Shown here: piece after piece, positions 31,500 through 39,500 of the stretch
Layout: every line of letters begins with the position of its first letter
Position numbering within the stretch: position 1 is the first letter of the stretch
Source of the DNA: an uncultured Microcaldota archaeon
Lineage (GTDB): Archaea; Micrarchaeota; Micrarchaeia; Anstonellales; Bilamarchaeaceae
Assembly: GCA_903828955.1 (NCBI GenBank)
Contig: CAIKOA010000026.1
Location: 1 to 53,080, forward strand
Reading direction: 5' to 3'
Length of the DNA: 53,080 nucleotides
Notes under the pieces: generated by a model
The model's database searches: none
Told to the model about the DNA's origin: nothing
What the model saw: the letters and a program-made list of their open reading frames with translations, nothing else
Program-made: the position numbers and the translations under genes

Positions 31500-34400
31500 C
31501 TATTCGATTGCTTCTCCTTTTGTAGGCTTGTGCTTCCTTTTGAAAAATACGTAGGTAATCAGGACCAGCACCACTACGACTCCTCCGCCAATGGCATAAA
31601 CTATTGCGTCTGAGGATGTGGAAACGGGCTTTTGCTGCCCAACCTCTTCTACAAGGGGGACGTTTGTTTGGACTACTTCGACTGGCTTTGGCGTTTCCGG
31701 GACTACGAGGGGCGGCTTTTTCTCTGGCTCTACCGGGACTTCTGAGATTGGCTTTTGTTCTGGCCAGGGCGGCTTTTCCACCGGCTTCTCTTTGCACTTG
31801 AAGGAATCGCAGATCAGCCCTTCCCGGCAATCGGAATCATTCCAGCATTCCGGAGGGACGCATACGTAATTTACACACGTGAAGCCCTTTGCGCAATCAG
31901 AATCCTCAAGGCACTCTGGATGCATGCATACGCAGGAATCGCAATAATAACCCTCGCCGTATTGGGTGCAATCGGAATCCTGTGCGCACATCCCAGGAAG
32001 TATCTCGCACTTGTTGCTCCTGCAGGTGTAGCATTCCTTGCAGTCGTAGCTGGTGATACACTCGAACTTTTCGTGCGGTTCGTGTTCTTCGTGGTAGGGC
32101 GACTGGACGTTTATGGTCACTGAGCCGGAATCGGTTGCATTCTCCCCATTGGGCGGAACTCCGGTTGCAACCGCATTGTTGGTCTTGTCCCCTCCGGAAG
32201 CTATGGAAATATTGTAGGTTATTTCAAAGTACTCCCCTGGCTGGAGAATCCCTATTGAATTCCAGTAGAGCTCCTGGCCAACTACGGAGTCCGGAGCAGG
32301 GATTGCTGCAAGGAAAGAGACTCCTGCTGGCAGAACGTCCCTTGCGAATGTGGTGAGATTTATTTCCCCGCTGTTTGTGATGTTGAGTATGAAGGTTATG
32401 TTGTCTCCTATTACTGCGGAATAGTTGGAAGCGGTCTTTACGATGTTTATTGCAGAGGAGTTTACCCCTACGGTTGCATTGCCCGAAGCGAACACATCTT
32501 TTCCGTTTGGCGGGGTTCCCTGCGCATTGACCGTGTTGGTGTAGGCGCCGCTGGAGGTTCCTTCATCCACGCTTGCATTTAGGAGTATTGTTATTGAGCT
32601 TCCGGAAGAGAGCGGGCCCACGTTGCCCCAGATTACGTCCTGGCCTGAGAGATAGTATCCTGAAGTATTGGTTGAGTTGAAGGTAAAGCCTGTGGGCAGA
32701 GTATCGGTTATTTCAAGCGGGTTGAGAGTTATGTTTCCGGTGTTGGTTGCAACTATGTAGTATTGGACTATTCCTCCCTGGGATGGCGGGAATGGGGTAA
32801 TGTCGATTTTGAGGATGGATACGTTTGCATAATGGACGTCCACGTTCTCCGAATCCTCCGAGAAAACGCTGTTTCCGTTTGGCGGGGTTCCGGTTGCATT
32901 TACATAGTTTGTGAGGGTTACGATCGGGTTGAGTTCGCTCACTGCCCCTAGGTCAACGGTTGCGTTTATGTAGATGAATTCGGTTTGGCCCGGGCTGAGG
33001 GCGAAATTCCACTGGTAAGCCCTTGGCGGCATTGTTGAATTGTATGCGGGGTAAATGCCGGAAATTGTGAGGTTTTCCGGCATATTGTCCCAAACAGAGG
33101 TATCCAGGGTTACGTTCCCGCTGTTGGTTATGTTTATCCTAAACCTTACCTGCCCCCCTGGGCTTGGCTCTGCGATTGCCTGGTTTATTTTTATTACGGA
33201 GATGTTTGCGCACTTAACGACTACATTTTTGGAATCAGATGCCGTTGCGTTCTCTCCATTCGGAGGCTGGCCTTCTACGTTTATGTTGTTGGTGAGGGTT
33301 ACCGTGCATTGTGTTGCGGTTGCGGAATCGTTAACCGTTGCATTCAGGAGGATTATTATTGTTTCTCCGGGGTTTATGGGCCCGATATCATTCCAAGTGA
33401 GTGTTCCTCCTGCAATTATGGGGGTCCAGTTTGCATTGAAATAATCGAGCCCCGGTGGAAGAGTATCAACAAGGGTTACCGGGCTGAGGGTTACGTTTCC
33501 TGTATTAGTGATATTAAGCTGGAAATTTACCATTCCCCCTGGGCTTGGCTGCGCTGCGGTCTGGTCCAGCTTTATGACCGCATTCGCAAGGCAGACTGGC
33601 ACGATTAGGCTTGTTGTTGCGGTGACGTTGTCTCCGTTCGGAGGAATGCCCAGGACATTGAGGCTGTTAGTCGTGTTCTGGCATTGGCTTGGATAATTCC
33701 TTACGGTGGCATTTAAGTAGAGCTGCCTGGTTTGCCCTGGGGTTACTCCTGTAAGGGTCCAGACAACGTTCTGTAGTGTCGAGATGCCGCTATCGCTTGA
33801 AGAATTATATTTCAGTGCATTATCCAGTGTATCATTGACCGTGATGTTCAGTGAGACATTTCCTGTATTGGTAACGTTGATGAGGTACTGCACCATGCCT
33901 CCCTGGGATGCTATCTGAGCTGTAAGGTTGACTTTTACTGTGGAGGCGTTTGCATAATAGATTGTAACGTTTGCGGTGCTCTCTTCAAAAACCGGCGCGC
34001 TTACGGCTGAGGTGCCTGTCGCGTTTGCATAGTTGGGAAGGGTCACGATTGGGTTTGCGGAATCCACTGCCCCCGGATTAACGGTTGCGTTAAGGTAGAT
34101 TGCCCGTGTTTCCCCTGGGCTGAGGGAAAGCGCCCAGCTGTATCTTCTTGGGGGAACTGTGGAATCGTAGGGGGGGTAGGAATTCGAGAAGGTGAGGTTC
34201 TCTGGAAGAACATCCCAAACTTCTGTATTAAGGGTTATGTTGCCTGTATTGGTTGCGGTTATGTTAAACTGAACTGTCCCTCCGGGGCTTGGCTGCTGCG
34301 CGGTCTGGTTGAGCTTGAGGACCGAAACATTTGTGGTGTATTCCAGGATTGCGAATGTGCTAAACGAATCCAGGTTGGAAACGTTAAGGGTGTTCTGCGC

Positions 34401-36026
34401 AGCATAGAGTTGCTGGCCAGGCACATAGGACCAGCCGCTTGCATTGTATTTAACAAGCTTGAACAGGTCCTCGTTGTAGCCTCCAAGTTCTGAATCAGCC
34501 CAGGTCCATGTGATGGAATCGATGCTGGCCGAACCGGAAACAATGGAGATATCGATGTATTTTCCCCGGAATGAGGTTGCCTGGCCCGGGAGGGCTGAGG
34601 GGTTGGCGGCCCATTTTATTATGTAGTCGTTGCCGGCCGCCAGGGTATCTGTTATGTTGAGAGAAGTGTAATTGGCCATGTTGCCATAGGGGTTGTCTAT
34701 GGTGAGGTTGTTGGCGTAGAATATGCGGGGGGTGGAGTCGGTGGATGCGCGGAATTCGCCGAGGGTGTTGTTGTAGGCATGGCAGTCGGTCAGGTTGGCG
34801 GCGTCGGAGCTGTAAATGTAGAAACCATACTGGGAGTTGTTGTAGGCGGAGTTGTTGGTAAGGTTGACGTAGTCGGAAGTGCCTAGGTAGAAGCCGTCTT
34901 GCGAGTTGTTGTAGGCGGTGTTGTTGGTAAGGTTGTTGTAGGCGGAGTATATGAGATCGATGCCGTAGTAGTTGTTGTGGACCGTGTTATTGGAGAGGAT
35001 ATTGTTGGAACCATAGAGGAAGATCCCGTTGACGTCGTTATAGGCCGTGTTGCCGGTGATGTTGTTGTAATCGGAATAGTAAGCAATGAAGAAGCCGTCC
35101 CCGCTGTTGTTGTAGGCGCTGTTGTTGATGATGTTGTTGTAGTTGGAGCTCAGGCTGAAGCCGACGTTGGTGTTGTTGTAGGCGGTGTTGTTGATGAGGT
35201 TGTTGTAGTTGGAGCTGTACATTAGGGAGAATCCGTAGACGTTTTGCCAGGCGCTGTTGCTGGTGAGGTTATTGTTGGAACAGACCGACATATAGAAGCC
35301 GGTGCCTGAGTTGTTGAAGGCGCTGTTGTTTGTGAAGGTGTTGTAGTTCGAAGTGTAGAGATTGAAACCCTGGTTGTTGTTCCAGGCGCTGTTGTTGGTG
35401 AGGATATTGTAGTTGGAGGAGTATTCTAGATCGAAGCCATCTGTGTTGCTGTTGGAGGCGGTGTTATTTGCGAGTAAGTTGTTGGAGGAGGAGTATAGTT
35501 CGAAGCCCATGGCGGAGTTGGAGGCGCTGTTATTGAAGACCGTGTTGTTGTCTGAGCTCCATGAAAAGACGAAGCCGTCCCAGGCGTTGTTGTAGGCGGT
35601 GTTATTGAAGACCGTATTGTTGGAGGAAGATTGTATTTGGAAGCCAACGAGGTTGTTGGAGGCGTTGTTGTTGGTGAGGGTGTTGTTGTTGGAATAAATG
35701 TATAATACAAAACCCACGAAGTTATTGTAAGCGGTGTTGTTGGTGAGGGTGTTGTTGTTGGAAGAATACTCCAGGTAAAAACCGTAGTTGCTGGTGTTGC
35801 AGTATGCAGTGTTGTTCGTGAGGATGTTATCAGATGAGGAGTATAGATCAAAGCATTTGGTGCTGTTGGAGGCGGTGTTGTTGGTAAGGTTGTTGTGGTT
35901 GGAATTGAGAATGTAGAAAGCATCGTTGGTGTTGCCGCAGGCGGTTGAGTTGCTCACCATGCTTTCCCCTGAGTTGTCCATCTCCAGCCCGCGGCCTCCG
36001 TTGCCGCAGAAGGTGGAGGCGTCCAC
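31500..36026 (-). CDS. Giant surface protein, C-terminal part (beta-helix, DUF11-like repeats, Cys-rich stalk, membrane anchor)
   Basis: This 1508-codon frame is the downstream part of the gene that begins at 42093; in truth its reading frame extends upstream to about 36088. It starts within beta-helix repeats (units of about 23-24 residues such as NNLTNNTAYNN), then a carbohydrate-binding-like domain (to about residue 600). Six DUF11-like repeats follow, each opening with a motif like VLKLNQTAQQPSPGG or VNITNTGNV. Next are a Cys-rich EGF-like stalk (CITSYDCKECYTC..., DCAKGFTC), a Pro-rich linker and the membrane segment IVYAIGGGVVVVLVLITYVFF with a basic tail. The protein would be anchored by its C-terminus and face outward. 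The internal ATG at 36026 is probably not a real start. Confidence 0.85.
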   Translation of the reverse strand: MDASTFCGNGGRGLEMDNSGESMVSNSTACGNTNDAFYILNSNHNNLTNNTASNSTKCFDLYSSSDNILTNNTAYCNTSNYGFYLEYSSNNNTLTNNTAYNNFVGFVLYIYSNNNTLTNNNASNNLVGFQIQSSSNNTVFNNTAYNNAWDGFVFSWSSDNNTVFNNSASNSAMGFELYSSSNNLLANNTASNSNTDGFDLEYSSNYNILTNNSAWNNNQGFNLYTSNYNTFTNNSAFNNSGTGFYMSVCSNNNLTSNSAWQNVYGFSLMYSSNYNNLINNTAYNNTNVGFSLSSNYNNIINNSAYNNSGDGFFIAYYSDYNNITGNTAYNDVNGIFLYGSNNILSNNTVHNNYYGIDLIYSAYNNLTNNTAYNNSQDGFYLGTSDYVNLTNNSAYNNSQYGFYIYSSDAANLTDCHAYNNTLGEFRASTDSTPRIFYANNLTIDNPYGNMANYTSLNITDTLAAGNDYIIKWAANPSALPGQATSFRGKYIDISIVSGSASIDSITWTWADSELGGYNEDLFKLVKYNASGWSYVPGQQLYAAQNTLNVSNLDSFSTFAILEYTTNVSVLKLNQTAQQPSPGGTVQFNITATNTGNITLNTEVWDVLPENLTFSNSYPPYDSTVPPRRYSWALSLSPGETRAIYLNATVNPGAVDSANPIVTLPNYANATGTSAVSAPVFEESTANVTIYYANASTVKVNLTAQIASQGGMVQYLINVTNTGNVSLNITVNDTLDNALKYNSSSDSGISTLQNVVWTLTGVTPGQTRQLYLNATVRNYPSQCQNTTNSLNVLGIPPNGDNVTATTSLIVPVCLANAVIKLDQTAAQPSPGGMVNFQLNITNTGNVTLSPVTLVDTLPPGLDYFNANWTPIIAGGTLTWNDIGPINPGETIIILLNATVNDSATATQCTVTLTNNINVEGQPPNGENATASDSKNVVVKCANISVIKINQAIAEPSPGGQVRFRINITNSGNVTLDTSVWDNMPENLTISGIYPAYNSTMPPRAYQWNFALSPGQTEFIYINATVDLGAVSELNPIVTLTNYVNATGTPPNGNSVFSEDSENVDVHYANVSILKIDITPFPPSQGGIVQYYIVATNTGNITLNPLEITDTLPTGFTFNSTNTSGYYLSGQDVIWGNVGPLSSGSSITILLNASVDEGTSSGAYTNTVNAQGTPPNGKDVFASGNATVGVNSSAINIVKTASNYSAVIGDNITFILNITNSGEINLTTFARDVLPAGVSFLAAIPAPDSVVGQELYWNSIGILQPGEYFEITYNISIASGGDKTNNAVATGVPPNGENATDSGSVTINVQSPYHEEHEPHEKFECITSYDCKECYTCRSNKCEILPGMCAQDSDCTQYGEGYYCDSCVCMHPECLEDSDCAKGFTCVNYVCVPPECWNDSDCREGLICDSFKCKEKPVEKPPWPEQKPISEVPVEPEKKPPLVVPETPKPVEVVQTNVPLVEEVGQQKPVSTSSDAIVYAIGGGVVVVLVLITYVFFKRKHKPTKGEAIE

Positions 36027-36570
36027 AATCGTTCTCGGAGAATTCCACAGCGTGAAGCCAGCTCCTATGTTGCCGGTGGCGTTGTTGCCCCCTGAAAATG
36101 CTGTTGGGCGCCTTGTTCAGGCGGAAGCCATCTTCTGTATTGCTGTAGGCGGTGTTGTTGATAAGGTTTTGATAGCTGGCTAGACGGATCCTGAATCCTA
36201 AGGCACCGTTGTCATGGGCAGTGTTGTTGATGAAATTGGAAGGGGAAGAATCCGAGAAGAAGCCGTCCCCTCCGTTGTCATGGGCGGTGTTGTCGGTGAG
36301 GTTGTTGTAGTTCGAATTGCTTTCCAGGTCGAAGCCATTGTTTGTATTGCTGTAGGCGGTGTTGTTGGCCAAGAGGTTGTAGGATGAAGTGAAGGTAATT
36401 ATTACCCCGCTGTCTCCGTTGCCATCGAGAATGGAATCCGTTATGTTGTTGCTGTTGCTGTAGCCCATCGCTATCCCGGCTGCAGTGCCGCCGTACGCAG
36501 TCAGGTTAGCCAGGAGATTGTAGTGCGAAAAGGCAATCTCGAAGCCGTAGCGGCCATTTACCGCTGAGGC
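34730..36570 (-). repeat. Beta-helix-coding repeat array (third module of the surface protein)
   Basis: DNA units of about 69-72 bases recur, each containing a close match to GTTGTTGTAGGCGG(T)GTTGTT on the plus strand, encoding one beta-helix turn (NNTAYNN). The units are degenerate, lie in one open frame (except the shift at 36.09 kb) and have no unique spacers. Confidence 0.75.
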
Positions 36571-39500
36571 ATTGGCCACCAGGCTGTTCTCTGCGCGGTT
36601 AAGGTAGACTCCTGCACTGGTGTATCCGTCGATTGAAGGGCAGTTGCGTACGGTAACATTCGTTAATGGGGAACCTGCGGACCCGTTTATGTAGATCCCC
36701 ACTGCGAGATCCGTTCCGTTGTTGGTTATGTTGAAGCCGTTGCAGTCGAAGAGGACATCGGAAGCGGAGATTACCACGCAGGCATAGTTCGCATCTGCGG
36801 CATCCGGGAAGATTGCATTGGGCGCGCCGGTATAGTTGTTTCCCATCATGTAGTCCCCCTGCGTAGAGATTGCGAGGCAGTTCGTGATTGTGCTGTTCTG
36901 GAGAATGCCATACTCGCTTGCGGGGCTCATGTTGTAGAGCGTGAGGGTGTTTGCGGTTGTGTTGGGGGTGCTGTTGAGCGCGCCCGCGCCCCAGCCCGAG
37001 GCGTTGTATTTCCAGAGCTCGAATTTGGATGGGGTATAACCTCCTAATTCGGAGCTGCTCCATGACCAGGTTATTTTGTCTATTGAGCTCTGCACGGTCG
37101 CGGTTGCGAGCATGCTGATGTTCACGAACTTGTTCCTGAAACTTATCCTGTCCGTTGGCATTCCTGAGGAGTTCCTGGTCCAGTTGATTGAATATGCCTC
37201 TCCTGAAGCAAGAGAATCCACTGCGGAGACGTTGGTGTAGTTCTCGTAGGTTCCGGAGGGGTTCAGGAAATATGAGGTCGTCATGTTGTAATTAGAAGGC
37301 CCAACTGCAGCGAAATCGTATCCGTTGTTGTACATCAAGGAGGAGATTATGGAAATGTTGCTGCTGCCCCACAGGCCGAGCCCCATAAACGAATTATTGT
37401 AGAATCGGATGCCGTTTAAGAGGACTCCGTTGCTTTTCCAGAAAAACGCCCCAATGCCTACGGGAATGGGGAGGAGGGGAAGGCTAGTCACATTGTTGTT
37501 GTAGGCGTTGCAGCCGGTGAAGCTGGTTCCGTTGGAGTAGACCGCGGCGAACCCTATGGCGTTGCCGCTTGCATTGGAGCTTTCCACCAGCGTATTTTCA
37601 CTGCTTACGGCCCAGAAGCCTCCAAGATTGTTATTGGAAGTGGAGTTGGCAACGCGGGTTCCGTTGGAAATGATGGCGACGAAGCCGTTGTTGTTGAGGG
37701 TGTTAGAGCCGAGTATAGTAACGTTTGTGAATGAGGCTCCATTGCCGTTGCAGACGCCGATTCCGGAATACACTCCGTTGCTTACCGCGCCGCTTCCGTT
37801 GATGTAGAGGATCAGCCTTCCCCCGGAACCGGTAAGATTGGTTACAATGTTGTTGCAGACATAGGGGGGCAGGTTAATCCCTGAAATGATGAAGCCGTAG
37901 TTCAGCCAGATGTCGCCGCCCACCACGAAGTCTAAAAAGGTGCTTTCTTCTGCGACATTGTCAATTATTGAGTTTCCAGCTCCGGTTACCGGGAGGACGT
38001 TTATGCCGAGGTAGTTCCCGTATGCGGTGTTGTTGGCAAGGAGGTTGCCGTCCCCTTCTATGTAGTAGCCGTTGTTGCTGCTGTTGGCGTGGTTGTGGGC
38101 AAGGGTATTGTTGTAATCGCCTATCTCAAATGCGCCTCCGGTGATTTCGACAAGGTCGCAGTCGTAGGCGGTGTTGTTCTCAAAGATGTTCCAGTTTCCG
38201 TTTGTGCGGATGCAGGAGTCGCCTGTGGAAAAGACGGTGTTGTTTGTGAAGTTGTTGTGGTTTCCGCTGAAATAGATTCCGTAATTGTTCTGAGAGTAAG
38301 ATATAACATTATTTATGAGCTGGTTATAATCCCCGCCATTTTCCAAAATGGACGGATCGCCGCCCAGCAAGCCGTCATTAACAATATTGGTTATGTTATT
38401 TCCCATGAAAATGTTGTTGTTGGCCAGTGTGGCGTAGATGCCTTCGGCAGTGTCATGGATGGTGTTTCCGGTAATGTTGTTTCCTGAGCATGTGTCTATA
38501 GATATTCCTGTTCCCGAGCCGGAGTTGCTGTATAAAGTGTTATTGGAAATGGAGTTGTTGTCTGAGGTGGATTCCAGCTCGATGCCGAAGGGGCTGTTAT
38601 AAGCGGTGCTGTTGGCAATCCTGTTGCCCGCGCTGTTCTCTAACGTAAAGCCGCCCTGGGCACTCCCACTTGCTGTGGAGTTCCTGATAGTTGCGTTTCT
38701 TGCGTAATACAAATAAATGCCTGAATCAGAGCTGTTAATCGAGGTCGTGTTGGAAATTATGATGTTGCCGGCTTCATTGGAAGGGAGGCCGGATACGCCA
38801 ACCCCGTAGGTATAATTCAAAACCGAGGGGCAGTTCTTTATGGTTGCATTGTTTGCGCTGGAGTTGGCAAAAATCCCATACGCATCCGCCGTGCCGTTGT
38901 TGGTTATTGTGTGGCCATTGCAGTCAAAGGTGACGTTTTCCGCCGCAATCACTACACAGGCCTTTGAAGAGGTTGACGAAGCGTCGTTCGGCGCTCCTGC
39001 ATAATTATATAGTTGGGTATAAGCCCCTGGAGAGGTTATCACCGGGCACTCCCCACTAACATTTACGAGGATTCCATAGATGCTGGCGGGGTTCGTGTTG
39101 TAGAGCGTGAGGGTGTTTGCGGTTGTGTTTGGCGTGCTGTTGAGCGCGGCCGCGCCCCAGCCTGAGGCGCCGTACTTCCAGAGCTCGAACTTGGATTCGG
39201 TGTAGGTTCCGCTGACCTCAGACTGGTCCCAGTGCCAGGTTATTGAATCTATGGAGGGAGTGCCGCTGAGGTTGGAAATGTTAACGAATTTCTGGGCGAA
39301 TGATATGTATCCGGCTGGAAGCGAGAAAGAGATCCTGCTCCAGTTTATGCTGTAGGCGCTGTTTGCATTCATTATGTCGCTGATGTCAAGGCTCGTGTAG
39401 TTCGTGTAATTCCCTGCAGGGTTGTCTACTGAGAGGTTGGTGAAATAGACGGTCCTTGGGGTGGTATCGGTAGTGAGGTAGACCGCGCCTACGGCGTTAT

